DNA of 64,000 nt from Kribbella sp. VKM Ac-2568 (GCF_004345365.1 NZ_SLVF01000006.1:514581-578580), one strand, 5' to 3'. Positions 53,055-62,514 are shown, counted from the stretch's first letter. A program made the numbers and translations. The notes: generated by a model not told the origin, from the letters alone.

Positions 53055-55631
53055 ATGAGTAGCAGTGGTCGCGGGCACCTGAGGGTCTACTTGGGTGCCG
53101 CGCCCGGCGTCGGCAAGACCTACAAGATGCTGGGCGAGGGGCAGCGGCGGCGGGATCGCGGTACGGACGTGGTGGTCGGCTTCGTAGAGACCCACGGCCG
53201 GGAACACACCGCCGCCATGCTCGACGGCCTCGAGGTGATTCCCCGGCGCATCCTGGACTACCGCGGGGCCAGCTTCACCGAGATGGACCTGGACGCGGTA
53301 CTGGCCCGGCGGCCCGAGGTCGCGCTGGTCGACGAGCTCGCGCACACCAATGTGCCGGGCAGTCGGCACGCCAAGCGCTGGGAGGACATCGACGCACTGT
53401 TGACCGCCGGGATCGACGTGATCTCGGCGGTCAACATCCAGCACCTCGAGTCGATCAACGACGTGGTCGAGAAGATCACCGGCGTGCCGCAGCAGGAGAC
53501 CGTGCCGGATCGGGTGGTCCGGGCGGCGGACCAGATCGAGCTGGTCGACATGACCCCGGAGGCGCTACGCCGCCGAATGGCGCACGGCAACGTCTATGCG
53601 GCGGACAAGATCGATGCTGCCCTGGGCAACTACTTCCGGGTCGGCAACCTTTCCGCTCTGCGGGAACTCGCGCTGTTGTGGCTGGCGGACCGCGTCGACG
53701 CCGGATTGCAGCAGTACCGTTCTCAACATGACATCGACTCCACCTGGGAGGCGCGCGAGCGGGTCGTCGTGGCGCTCACCGGCGGACCCGAAGGCGAGAC
53801 CCTGATCCGGCGTGCCGCCCGCATCGCCGCCCGCTCCTCCGGCGGGGACCTTCTCGCAGTCCACATCACCCGGTCCGACGGACTGACCGGGGCCAATCCC
53901 ACCACGCTGGAACAGCAGCGCGACCTGGTCGAGAGTCTCGGTGGCACCTATCACCAGATCGTCGGCGACGACATCCCGGACGCCCTGCTGTCCTTCGCCC
54001 GTGCCGAGAACGCCACCCAGTTGGTGCTCGGCGGCAGCCGCCGGTCCTGGTTCTCCTCGCTGCTCGGCCCGGGGATCGGCGCCGGCACCATCCGCGAGTC
54101 CGGGGACATCGACGTCCACATCGTCACCCACTCCGAGATGGGGCGTGGCCGGCTGCCACGCCTGCACGGCAGCCTGTCCCGCCGGCGGCAGGTGCTGGGC
54201 TTCGTGCTCGCGGTCGCGCTGCCGCCGCTGCTGGCGCTGCTGCTGGGACTCGGCGGGGACACCCTGAACCTGACCAGCAACGTGCTGGCGTTCCTGCTCG
54301 CGGTGGTGGTGGTCGCCCTGGTCGGCGGCCTCTGGCCCGCGATCCTGACCGCGGTCGCCGGCAGCCTGGTACTGAACTACTTCTTCACCCCGCCCACACG
54401 TGCCTTCACGATTGCCGAGGTCAACAATGCCCTCGCGCTGGGCATCTTCGTGCTCGTCGCGGGGCTGGTGAGCTCGGTCGTGGACCGGGCCGCCCGCAGG
54501 ACCCGGCAGGCGGCCCGCTCAGCGGCCGAGTCGGAGACACTCGCGACCCTGGCAGGCACCGTGCTTCGAGGTGAGACTGGTTTGCCGGCACTGCTCGAGC
54601 GGGTCCGGGAGGCGTTCGGGATGACCAGCGCCTGTCTGATGGAACGAATCGACACCGACGAGCTGGTGGAGACCTGGCGCCCGCTCGCCTCGGCCGGTAC
54701 TCCGACCTGCCGCCGCCCGGAGGACGGAGACGCCGAGATCCCGGGCCGGGAAAACCTGGTCCTGGTCCTGCAAGGGCGAACGCTGGCAGCCGACGAGCGC
54801 CGGCTGGTCGGCGCCTTCGCGGCGCACGCGGCCGCCCTGGTGGATCGGACGCGGCTGAGTGAGGCAGCGGCGGAGGCCAAGCCGCTGGCTGAGGCCGACA
54901 AGCTCCGTACGGCGCTGCTGCGTGCCGTCGGCCACGACCTACGGTCGCCACTGGCCTCGGCGAAGGCGTCCGTGACCAGCCTCCGCAGCGACGATGTGGA
55001 GTGGACCGAGGACGAGCGGGACGAACTGCTCGCGACGGCCGACGAGTCCCTCGATCGGCTGGCGCGCCTCGTCGACAACCTGCTCGACCTCAGCCGCCTG
55101 CAGGCCGGCGTCCTCCCGGTCTTCAACCGGCCGATGGCGCTCGACGAGATCCTGCCCGGGGTGCTGGCCGAGCTGGGTGACGACGCTGACCGGGTCAGGG
55201 TCGACATCCCGCACACCCTCCCCCTGGTCGACGCCGATCCGGCGCTGCTCGAACGCGTGATCGCGAACCTGCTGGCCAACGCGATCCGCTACTCGCCCCT
55301 GGGCCGTCCGCCGGTGGTCACGAGCAGTGCGCTCGGGGACGTGGTCGAGATCCGCGTCATCGATCGCGGTCCGGGCATCCCGCCCGCCGAACGCGGCCGG
55401 GTCTTCGCGCCCTTCCAGCGGCTCGGGGACACCGACAACACGGTCGGCGTCGGCCTCGGCCTGGCGCTGGCCCGCGGTCTGGCCGAAGCGATGCACGGCA
55501 CCGTGCAGCCGGAGGACACACCCGGCGGCGGGCTGACCATGGTCGTCTCGATGCCGTCGGCAACCTTGCGGCCGGGGGACACCCCGGTGCCCGGCAGCCG
55601 GGAACGCTCCGAACCGGAGGTCAAGGGATGA
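53055..55631 (+). CDS. kdpD: Osmosensitive K+ sensor histidine kinase KdpD
   Basis: 858 residues. N-terminal KdpD domain with Walker A GAAPGVGKTYKML and LVDELAHTNVPGSRHAKRWED, a UspA-like domain, four helices (~residues 385-480), GAF region, then HisKA with His ~627 in AVGHDLRSPLASAK and HATPase (NLLANAIRYSP; DRGPGIPP). Partner of KdpE. It follows kdpC by 23 bases; the gap is small so probably co-transcribed. Confidence 0.97.
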   Translation: MSSSGRGHLRVYLGAAPGVGKTYKMLGEGQRRRDRGTDVVVGFVETHGREHTAAMLDGLEVIPRRILDYRGASFTEMDLDAVLARRPEVALVDELAHTNVPGSRHAKRWEDIDALLTAGIDVISAVNIQHLESINDVVEKITGVPQQETVPDRVVRAADQIELVDMTPEALRRRMAHGNVYAADKIDAALGNYFRVGNLSALRELALLWLADRVDAGLQQYRSQHDIDSTWEARERVVVALTGGPEGETLIRRAARIAARSSGGDLLAVHITRSDGLTGANPTTLEQQRDLVESLGGTYHQIVGDDIPDALLSFARAENATQLVLGGSRRSWFSSLLGPGIGAGTIRESGDIDVHIVTHSEMGRGRLPRLHGSLSRRRQVLGFVLAVALPPLLALLLGLGGDTLNLTSNVLAFLLAVVVVALVGGLWPAILTAVAGSLVLNYFFTPPTRAFTIAEVNNALALGIFVLVAGLVSSVVDRAARRTRQAARSAAESETLATLAGTVLRGETGLPALLERVREAFGMTSACLMERIDTDELVETWRPLASAGTPTCRRPEDGDAEIPGRENLVLVLQGRTLAADERRLVGAFAAHAAALVDRTRLSEAAAEAKPLAEADKLRTALLRAVGHDLRSPLASAKASVTSLRSDDVEWTEDERDELLATADESLDRLARLVDNLLDLSRLQAGVLPVFNRPMALDEILPGVLAELGDDADRVRVDIPHTLPLVDADPALLERVIANLLANAIRYSPLGRPPVVTSSALGDVVEIRVIDRGPGIPPAERGRVFAPFQRLGDTDNTVGVGLGLALARGLAEAMHGTVQPEDTPGGGLTMVVSMPSATLRPGDTPVPGSRERSEPEVKG

Positions 55632-56305
55632 CCCGGATCCTGGTGGTCGACGACGAACCACAGATCGTGCGGGCCCTGCAGATCAACCTGAAGGCCCGGC
55701 GGTACGAAGTACACGTGGCCGGCAGCGGTACGGCGGCGCTCAAGGTGGCGGCGCAGTACCCGCCGGATCTGGTCATCCTCGACCTCGGGCTGCCGGACTT
55801 CGACGGCGTCGACGTGATCCGCGGGCTGCGCGGCTGGACCGAGGCGCCGATCCTGGTGCTGTCCGGGCGGACCGACAGCACGGACAAGGTGGAGGCGCTG
55901 GACGCCGGCGCGGACGACTACGTCACCAAGCCCTTCGGCATCGACGAGTTGCTGGCCCGGATGCGCGCCGTACTGCGCCGCAGCAACCTGGCCCAGGACC
56001 AGCCGGTGGTCACCGTCGGCGCCGCCCACGTGGACCTGTCGGCGAAACGGGTGACACTGGACAGCGGGGAGGACGTTCGCCTGACGCCGACCGAATGGCA
56101 CCTGCTGGAGGTGCTGATCCGGCACCCGGGCAAGCTGATGTCCCAGCGACAGCTGCTGACCGAGGTGTGGGGGCCGGGGTACGAGACGGCGAGCGGCAAC
56201 CTGCGCTTCTACATGGGGCAGTTGCGGCGCAAGCTCGAGGCCGACCCGGCGCGACCCGTGCACCTGCTCACCGAGCCGGGCATGGGCTACCGCTTCGAGC
56301 CCTGA
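55628..56305 (+). CDS. kdpE: Response regulator KdpE
   Basis: 225 residues: receiver with phospho-Asp ~52 (VILDLGLPD), then an OmpR/PhoB winged helix (VRLTPTEWHLLEVLIRHPGK ... GYRFEP). ATG start overlaps the kdpD stop. Probably binds the direct repeats at 48337-48386 to activate kdp. Confidence 0.97.
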   Translation: MTRILVVDDEPQIVRALQINLKARRYEVHVAGSGTAALKVAAQYPPDLVILDLGLPDFDGVDVIRGLRGWTEAPILVLSGRTDSTDKVEALDAGADDYVTKPFGIDELLARMRAVLRRSNLAQDQPVVTVGAAHVDLSAKRVTLDSGEDVRLTPTEWHLLEVLIRHPGKLMSQRQLLTEVWGPGYETASGNLRFYMGQLRRKLEADPARPVHLLTEPGMGYRFEP

Positions 56306-56326
56306 CCACAGGAAGGGAGGCCGGCG

Positions 56327-57343
56327 TTGGCGATCATCGACAATGCCGTCTACGTCGACGGGCACCGGGCTTGTGAGCCCGCCACCCTGGACGAGACCTA
56401 CGAACTGCTGCGGGACCGGCACGGGATGGGGTGGATCGGCCTCTACCGGCCGGACCCGGTCGAGATGGAGTCGGTCGCCGACGAGTTCGGCTTCCACCGG
56501 CTGGCGGTCGACGACACCATCTCCGCGCACCAACGCCCCAAGCTCGAACGCTACGGCGACGTGCTGTTCACCGTACTGCGGTCCGCCCGGTACCTGGACG
56601 ACGTCGAGCGGGTCGAGTTCGGCGAGCTGCATGTCTTCACCGGCAAGGACTTCGTCGTCACCGTCCGGCACGCGGAGTCGCCCGATCTCGGGCTGGTCCG
56701 CAAACGCCTGGAGGAATCTCCCGAGCTGCTGAGGCTGGGACCCGAGGCGGTGCTCTACGCGATCTTCGACCAGGTGGTGGACGAGTTCCGGCCGGTGATC
56801 GAGGGTCTGCAGAAGGACATCGACGAGATCGAGGACCAGGTCTTCGGCGCCGATCCCGAGGTGTCCCGGCGGATCTACGAACTGCTCCGCGAGGTGGTCA
56901 AGTTCATCCGCGCGACCCAGCCGCTGCCCGGCCTGATCGCCGATCTGCGATCCGGCTTCGAGAAGTACGGGGTCGAGGAGGAACTGCAGCGGTACCTGCG
57001 CGACGTGGCCGATCACGTCGAGCACGTCGTCGATCAGGCCGCCGGCTTCAAGGTGCTGCTGATCAACCTGATCGGCGTGAACGCCACCCTGGTCGGACAG
57101 CGCCAGAACGAGGAGACGCGACGGCTGTCCGAGCTCAGCCTGCGGCAGAACGAGGAGGTCAAGCGGATCTCCTCCTGGGCGGCCATCCTGTTCGCCCCGA
57201 CGCTGGTCGGCACCATCTACGGGATGAACTTCAGGCATATGCCCGAGCTGAAGTGGCAGCTCGGCTATCCGTTCGCGGTGCTGCTGATGTTCCTGGTCAG
57301 CGTCGGCCTCTACATCATCTTCAAGAAGAAGGGCTGGCTCTAG
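56327..57343 (+). CDS. CorA family magnesium/cobalt transporter
   Basis: 338 residues: cytoplasmic alpha/beta domain, long helix, then two C-terminal helices with the GMN signature at ~299-301 (YGMNFRHMPE). TTG start 56327 behind GGAAGGGAGG. It lies 21 bases after kdpE, on the same strand, so may be co-expressed with the potassium system. Confidence 0.93.
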   Translation: MAIIDNAVYVDGHRACEPATLDETYELLRDRHGMGWIGLYRPDPVEMESVADEFGFHRLAVDDTISAHQRPKLERYGDVLFTVLRSARYLDDVERVEFGELHVFTGKDFVVTVRHAESPDLGLVRKRLEESPELLRLGPEAVLYAIFDQVVDEFRPVIEGLQKDIDEIEDQVFGADPEVSRRIYELLREVVKFIRATQPLPGLIADLRSGFEKYGVEEELQRYLRDVADHVEHVVDQAAGFKVLLINLIGVNATLVGQRQNEETRRLSELSLRQNEEVKRISSWAAILFAPTLVGTIYGMNFRHMPELKWQLGYPFAVLLMFLVSVGLYIIFKKKGWL

Positions 57344-57490
57344 TGCCCTGCGTTGCGGTTGTTCTGCAGGATCCGTTGCCAGAGGTGCTCCGGCTCGACC
57401 CCGGGATCAGCACGAACACCGTGGTGATCTCCAGGTGGCGGATGTAGCTGACGATCGGAGCGGTGATCCGCCGGTGCTCGTCGTACAGGG
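57340..57490 (-). pseudogene. Fragment like the C-terminus of an APC-type amino-acid permease
   Basis: Minus strand reads LYDEHRRITAPIVSYIRHL, then ITTVFVLIP, and after a +1 shift VEPEHLWQRILQNN. This order resembles the cytoplasmic tail of actinobacterial APC permeases (REITRPVLEYV ... VTVFIPEYVVGHWWE ... LLHNQ). Frameshift and deletion make it a relic; upstream sequence to 57600 is unrecognised. Confidence 0.4.
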
Positions 57491-57614
57491 CATGGCCGCG
57501 ACGGCAATGCCAACACGGTCCTCACGGTCGCGGGGGCTGCCGCGGTTCAGGAGTTCGCCCCGGATGTCTGATTCCTTCAAGACGAGCGGGGTGCGGAGAC
57601 GGCAAGCTGAGGTC

Positions 57615-58460
57615 ATGGACATCTTCAACGCTGGTCGTGACTTCGTACGCCAGGAGGGCCGGCTGGTCGAGCGCCGGCTGTTCGCCACGCTCTTCGAGGA
57701 CGCCGATCCCGTCGGCGTGGTCGATGCGCTGCGCGGTTACCAGAACGCCGACGGCGGCTTCGGTCATGGGCTGGAGCCGGACAAGCGCTGCCCGGACAGC
57801 CTCCCCCTCGACGTCGAGGCCGCCTTCGACAACCTCCTCGCCGCCGGCGCCAGGGACGAGGACATGGTCCGCCGGGCGTGTGACTGGCTGCAGACCGTCG
57901 CCACTTCGGAAGGCGCGGTCTCGCTCGCGTCCCCGGCGATCGAGGGGTATCCGCGGGCCGAGCACATGAGCGAGTGGACCTACGTGCCGGGGCTCAACCC
58001 GACCGCGGGACTGGTCGGCCGGCTCTACCGGCTCGGCTTCGAGCACCCATGGCGCGACGCTGCCGCCGCCTGGTGCACGAAGGCTCTGGCCGACGACGGA
58101 TTCCCTGAGGACGCGCACGGGATGCACGAGGTGATGGAGTTCCTCGAGCACACCGAGGTCGACGTCGCCAAGGTGAAGGAGTGGTTGCCGAAGCTGTCGT
58201 GGTACCGCGCCGACGCGGCCGACCCGTCGTACGGGGTGACGCCGTTGCACTTCGCGCCGACCCCGGACAGCGTCTGGCGGCAACTGTTCACCGACGCCCA
58301 GATCGAGGGCCACCTGGACCGGCTGGTCCAGGACCAGCAGGCCGACGGCGGCTGGGTGCTCACGTGGGAGCCGCCGGGTGCCGCGGCGACCCTCGAGTAC
58401 CGCGGTGTCGTCACGGTCAGAGCCCTGCGGACTCTGCAGGCCTACGGCCGCCTGGGCTGA
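57615..58460 (+). CDS. Prenyltransferase/terpene-cyclase-like hypothetical protein
   Basis: 281 residues. ALRGYQNADGGFGHGLEPDKR and LVQDQQADGGWVLTWEP resemble the QxxxGxW repeats of the alpha-toroid fold used by squalene cyclases and prenyltransferases. No catalytic DxDD or zinc motif is obvious. ATG 57615. Probably a non-enzymatic or divergent member. The 250 bases after it (58461-58712) hold nothing I can support. Confidence 0.6.
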   Translation: MDIFNAGRDFVRQEGRLVERRLFATLFEDADPVGVVDALRGYQNADGGFGHGLEPDKRCPDSLPLDVEAAFDNLLAAGARDEDMVRRACDWLQTVATSEGAVSLASPAIEGYPRAEHMSEWTYVPGLNPTAGLVGRLYRLGFEHPWRDAAAAWCTKALADDGFPEDAHGMHEVMEFLEHTEVDVAKVKEWLPKLSWYRADAADPSYGVTPLHFAPTPDSVWRQLFTDAQIEGHLDRLVQDQQADGGWVLTWEPPGAAATLEYRGVVTVRALRTLQAYGRLG

Positions 58461-58712
58461 CAGCCGGGTTGCTCGCATCCGCCTGAGCAGCTTGGCCGAT
58501 GCCGATCAGACCTGACCGGCTGTCGCAGGGTTCGGACCGTTCGCCGATGATGGGGTTGCCTGGGTCGGCGACGCTGGGTGGGATCGTGGTGACACTCCGT
58601 ATCCGCCCGATCGGCGCGTCGCTGACTCCGTACGAGGGCGCCGGGTACAACAGCGCCGAGGGTGAGGCGGACCGGCAGGCTGAAGGCGTTGAGCCGCTGA
58701 TCTCCTGTGGTT

Positions 58713-60170
58713 CTAGCCCGCTTCGGCGGGGTGCTCGACCTGGCGGTCGCCCCACTGCGTGAGCAGTCCGCGGGCGATCTCCAGGTCGTCCCGCAGCGAT
58801 CGGTCCTTCAGGTCACTGGGCAGCGCGGCCAGCGCATCGGCCAGCCAGGGCCCGATCGCGGCCGGCGCGAGCTGCTCCGGCTCCAGATCCGCCAGCCGGA
58901 CCGCACGAACCGCCGTCACCAGTTCACACGCCAGCACGTCCCGCAATGCATCCAGCAACTGCGCAGTCAGTACTGCGGCCTGCGGCGCGAAGCTCGCGTG
59001 GTGCTCGGCTCCACGGGACAGGGTCGCCGTTCCGAGGGTGGCGGGTTGTGCCGTCGAACGGACCGAGGCGAGCGCGTCGTGCGCGACGTACTCGATCATC
59101 ATCACGCCTGAGCTGGCCTCCGCCCCGCTGGCCAGGAATCGGCTCAGGTGGGTGAAGTCCGGATCGACCAGGTTCGCGACGCGCGAGGTGGAGAGCGTGG
59201 CCACACTGTGCAGGCTGAGTCGCAACGAGTCCAGCGCCAGTGCGATCGGCATCGCGTGCCAGTTGCCGTTGTGCAGCACGGTGTCCCCGGCGACCAGCGG
59301 GTTCTCCGCGGACGCGTTGATGTCGATCTTCAGAGCGTTGCCCAGGGCATCGACATGATCGACCGCCGGGCCGAGCACCTGGGCGAAAGCGCGCAGGCCG
59401 AACGGGTCCTGTATCCGGGCCGGCGGGATCGGCAGCCCGTCGAGCAACCCGCGCATCCGCCGTGCCACCCGGACCTGGCCCGGCTGCGGACGAGCCTCGT
59501 GCACGCGGACGTCGTACACCTCGGCATTGCCGCGGAGCGCGACGTGGGAGAGCCCACCAACCAGCGGTACGACGTTGATGAGGGTGGCCGCTTCGACGTA
59601 CGCGAGGCAGCACTCGGCCAGGGTGATCGCGTTGCTGGACAACAGCGGGAGGGCGCTGGTGCCGTCGATGACGTCGCCCAGTGCGAGCCCGAGCTCGGCG
59701 AGCGCGCCGAGGTCGCCGGTCCCGATCGCGCCACCGCGATGCAGGTCGGGCAGGTCGTCATCGTTGAGCAGGGCAACGATCGCGTCGGCGACCTCCGGGG
59801 CGAGCCCGGACCCGCCGGAGGCGAGCTGATTCACCCGGATCAGCAGCCCGAGCCGGACGACGTCTCGCGGGTACGACGAGGTCCCGGTGGTCGAGTGGGA
59901 CGCCAGCAGCCGGGCCCCATGCTCCGGGTCGGACGTGAGCACATCCCGGTTGGCCCCGACCCCGGTGGTTCGCCCGTACACCGGCCGGTGCAACGCGATC
60001 TCGGCCACCGCGGCCGCCGAGTCAGCCATCCGTTTCCGCGCGTCCTCGGCCAGCTGCACCGACGTCCGCCGCTGCTCGAGCGACACCGCGTCCAACGGCG
60101 TCAGCCCCACCCCGCAAATCTCGACCGGCTCCACCCGCCCAGTGTGAGCCCCGGCCCACCCGGCCGCCAT
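58713..60170 (-). CDS. HAL/PAL superfamily aromatic amino-acid lyase, altered MIO triad
   Basis: 485 residues if started at ATG 60170 (GTG 60134 would remove 12). Histidine/phenylalanine ammonia-lyase fold: VYGRTTGVGAN (catalytic Tyr region), LHRGGAIGTGDLGALAELG where the MIO triad Ala-Ser-Gly is Gly-Thr-Gly, and NPLVAGDTVLHNGNWHA. The triad residues in family members cyclise to MIO; whether GTG can is unclear, so it may be inactive or use another chemistry. No hut genes nearby. RBS GGAGG lies only three bases before the ATG. Confidence 0.8.
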   Translation of the reverse strand: MAAGWAGAHTGRVEPVEICGVGLTPLDAVSLEQRRTSVQLAEDARKRMADSAAAVAEIALHRPVYGRTTGVGANRDVLTSDPEHGARLLASHSTTGTSSYPRDVVRLGLLIRVNQLASGGSGLAPEVADAIVALLNDDDLPDLHRGGAIGTGDLGALAELGLALGDVIDGTSALPLLSSNAITLAECCLAYVEAATLINVVPLVGGLSHVALRGNAEVYDVRVHEARPQPGQVRVARRMRGLLDGLPIPPARIQDPFGLRAFAQVLGPAVDHVDALGNALKIDINASAENPLVAGDTVLHNGNWHAMPIALALDSLRLSLHSVATLSTSRVANLVDPDFTHLSRFLASGAEASSGVMMIEYVAHDALASVRSTAQPATLGTATLSRGAEHHASFAPQAAVLTAQLLDALRDVLACELVTAVRAVRLADLEPEQLAPAAIGPWLADALAALPSDLKDRSLRDDLEIARGLLTQWGDRQVEHPAEAG

Positions 60171-61049
60171 GTACCTCCACCCGCCCGCCGTCTGAAATCC
60201 GAGACGTTCCCACCCCGACAATCCCTAGCCGTCGAGCAGCCGAGCAGTCGAGCCGACGAGCAGTCGAGCCGACGAACCGACGAGCGGCCCACGGCGCCCC
60301 GGCGTCTCGCCGCGTCCACAAAGCGCGGCCTAGGACACCAAGTGGAGACCTCGACCACCATGTCGGGCCTCGAACACGAAACAACCTGTCCCCACCACCG
60401 ACAACCTGTCCGAGGTCCCCAAACCCGCACCGCCAGCAGCTCCAGATCGAGTCATCCAGGTCCCGATAGCGGGTTGCTCGGCCACTAGCGTCTTCCAAGC
60501 CGCCAGCCGGCGAACAACCCGCCAGCCGGCCAACAACCTGCCAGTGGTCGAACAACCCGCCAGCACCAACGCCCGCATCGCCGCAACCACCTACCAGGGC
60601 GAAACCCACCCCGCGGCAGCCGCCGGCGTACCGAAGGGCAGGAAGTAGTCACCGCACGGGTCACCCCGGCCTGCCTTCCACGCCTGGGACGTCAGCGACC
60701 ACCCCGGTACTACCGGTCGCTCGGTACACCCCCCCCGAAAACCACCCCGCCTATGCGGGGCGAACCACCCCGCTCGCGCCAGGGCAACCTCGCTACCCAT
60801 CTACCGACGTACCCCGGAAAGCCCGACGTACCCCGGAAAGCCCGGCGTGCCCCGCGGGCCGGCGTACCCAGCGCGCTGCGTGCCTCGCGAGCCGACGTTC
60901 CCCGCGAGCCGACGTGCCCACGCGCGACGTACCCCGCGAGCCGACGTGCCCACGCGCGACGTACCCCGCGAGCCGGCGTACCGCGCGAACAGCCCCGCGG
61001 CCGGTGATGTCTCGTGCCGATGGTGCAGAGGTGTGATGGGGACAAAGCA
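60171..61049. other. Gene-free, repeat-rich intergenic region
   Basis: About 880 bases with no convincing gene on either strand. It has short, low-complexity C/G-rich iterations: CGAGCAGTCGAGCCGA-like blocks at ~60235-60290, GCCAGCCGG/ACAACC blocks at ~60490-60560, and the tandem arrays at 60805-60988. Open frames here only reflect the base bias. Confidence 0.7.
60805..60988. repeat. Degenerate tandem repeat arrays (19- and 32-base units)
   Basis: GACGTACCCCGGAAAGCCC occurs twice in tandem (60805-60842). A 32-base unit starting CGTaCCCCGCGAGCCGACG follows in two complete copies (60896-60927, 60928-60959; one difference) and a partial third (60960-60988). Between them are decayed copies. The common core is GTACCCCG plus GCC. 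Confidence 0.75.
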
Positions 61050-61091
61050 AACGGCCCGCCGATCCCGTGAAGGGGGGATCGGCGGGCCGTT
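61050..61091 (-). terminator. Terminator after rpmE2
   Basis: Minus strand: AACGGCCCGCCGATCCC and GGGATCGGCGGGCCGTT form a 17-base-pair stem around ~eight bases, followed by TGCTTTG. Confidence 0.85.
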
Positions 61092-61109
61092 CTGAGTTCT
61101 ATCGGGGCG

Positions 61110-61355
61110 TCAGCTCTTGCCGTAGCGCTTCTTGAACTTCTCGACGCGGCCCTGGGTGTCCATCACACGCTGCTGGCCCGTGTAGAACGGGTGGCTGGCA
61201 GACGAGATCTCGACGTCGACGACCGGGTAGGTGTTCCCGTCGTGCCACTCGGTGGTCTCGTTGGCTTCGCGCGTGGAGCCGGTCAGGAAGCTGAAGTTGC
61301 CGGACTTGTCCCTGAAGACGACCCGGCGGTAGTCGGGGTGAATGTCCTTCTTCAT
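61110..61355 (-). CDS. rpmE2: 50S ribosomal protein L31 type B (zinc-free)
   Basis: 81 residues, MKKDIHPDYRRVVFRDKSGN ... FYTGQQ, without the Cys pairs of the zinc form. Such paralogues replace zinc-binding L31 when zinc is scarce, freeing zinc. ATG overlaps the stop of the CobW-like gene (ATGA), so they share a transcript. Confidence 0.96.
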   Translation of the reverse strand: MKKDIHPDYRRVVFRDKSGNFSFLTGSTREANETTEWHDGNTYPVVDVEISSASHPFYTGQQRVMDTQGRVEKFKKRYGKS

Positions 61356-62497
61356 GCAGCGGTACTTCCTTCCAGGTAAGGGGCGAACGGGTCGGTCATC
61401 GTGCTGTCCCACTCATCCGCACGAATGACACAACCATCGAGCAGCCGCGCTAATTCCCGGACGTCCAGATCGATCCCGGTGATGGACAGGTACGACGCCC
61501 GGTCGCCATGTTCGGGGTGCCACTCCAGCGCCGAACGGGCCTGGTGCGTCTGCCCGACCTCAGACCAGCGCTCCGCCGGCAGGTCCGCGAGCCACGGACC
61601 CAGGACGCCGAGCGCGATGTTCGTGCCGAAGCTGTCCCAGCCGAGTCGCACGTGCGGCTGCGAGGCGAGCCAGACAGTGCCCTTGCCCCGGGCGGTCCCG
61701 GCGACCAGGTCCTCGAGCGCGTCGTACAGGCGCTCAGGGTGGAACGGCCTCGTGGACTGCCACACCAACGTCTCCACCCGGCCCTCCGACTGGAGAGGAG
61801 CACTGATCGACCCAGGCTCGACCCACGTCTCAGCCGCATCCGGATCATGAAGCCGTACTCCGGACAGCTCGGCGGCCGTCTCGGTGGTCCGGACCAGAGC
61901 CTGCGGGTTCATCGCTTCCGCAAGGGCCCTCGCCACCTGCGCCTTCGACCCTTCAGGCACGTCGGCGTGGAGGATCACGGCGTTGGCGTACTCGACCTGT
62001 CGGACCAGGACCTCGGCGATCGCCCGGCCATCCTCGGTTGCGGTCGGAATACCCCGATCGTGGATCAGGTCCTCACTGGTGACGTCCTCGGTGAAGGTGG
62101 CCGTGTCAAGCACGGTGAGTACCGAGATCACCCACAGATCGTCACCGGCATCGCGGGCGATCTCCTCGGCCAGTGCCTGGGTGTCACCCGCGCCGGGAAC
62201 CGACACGATCACCGACGCGTACTTCCCGGTCGCGGCGATGCTGACCAGGAGGGGGACCAGGGAGCTCCGCATCGCGCAGGACACGCACGGGTGACCCATC
62301 CGGATCACCTCGCGGTCGATCACGCCGGACGTGGTGCGCGCGATCCGCAGTACGGACCCGCCGGCCAGGCCGGTCACGTCGTACTCGACAAGCACTGCTG
62401 AGGCCGGCTCGGCGACCTCGAGCAGGGTGCTCGCGACGGCGCCACGGGACGGCTCGTCGACGCCTGTCAGCAGGGTGACCGGCAGGTGGCTCGGCAT
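61352..62497 (-). CDS. CobW/COG0523-like protein with degenerate nucleotide site
   Basis: 381 residues from ATG 62497 behind GAGGTG. Starts with a CobW-like strand (VTLLTGVDEPSRGAVASTLL) but where GTPases have GxxGxGKT there is GVDEPSRGAV. The metal site CxCC becomes HPCVSCAMRSSLVP. C-terminal CobW_C part (RPFHPERLYDALEDL, VWLASQPHVRLGW) is intact. Gene order and the Zur-like box suggest a zinc-starvation role, as a chaperone or scaffold without classical GTP hydrolysis. Confidence 0.8.
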   Translation of the reverse strand: MPSHLPVTLLTGVDEPSRGAVASTLLEVAEPASAVLVEYDVTGLAGGSVLRIARTTSGVIDREVIRMGHPCVSCAMRSSLVPLLVSIAATGKYASVIVSVPGAGDTQALAEEIARDAGDDLWVISVLTVLDTATFTEDVTSEDLIHDRGIPTATEDGRAIAEVLVRQVEYANAVILHADVPEGSKAQVARALAEAMNPQALVRTTETAAELSGVRLHDPDAAETWVEPGSISAPLQSEGRVETLVWQSTRPFHPERLYDALEDLVAGTARGKGTVWLASQPHVRLGWDSFGTNIALGVLGPWLADLPAERWSEVGQTHQARSALEWHPEHGDRASYLSITGIDLDVRELARLLDGCVIRADEWDSTMTDPFAPYLEGSTAA

Positions 62498-62514
62498 GAC
62501 ACCTCTTCGTCTTA

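Noticed and set aside
58461..58712. Possible gene fragment between the hypothetical protein and the ammonia-lyase
   Set aside because: Frames on both strands gave no recognisable protein.
60022..60609. 195-codon minus-strand frame in the repeat-rich region
   Set aside because: Trp/Arg/Gly-rich nonsense from G-rich repeats, no ribosome site or similarity.
60805..60988. CRISPR array
   Set aside because: Units are directly adjacent without unique spacers and are degenerate; no cas genes.
60753..61095. Several short frames over the tandem repeats
   Set aside because: Repetitive translations that follow the DNA repeat units; no sign of coding selection.
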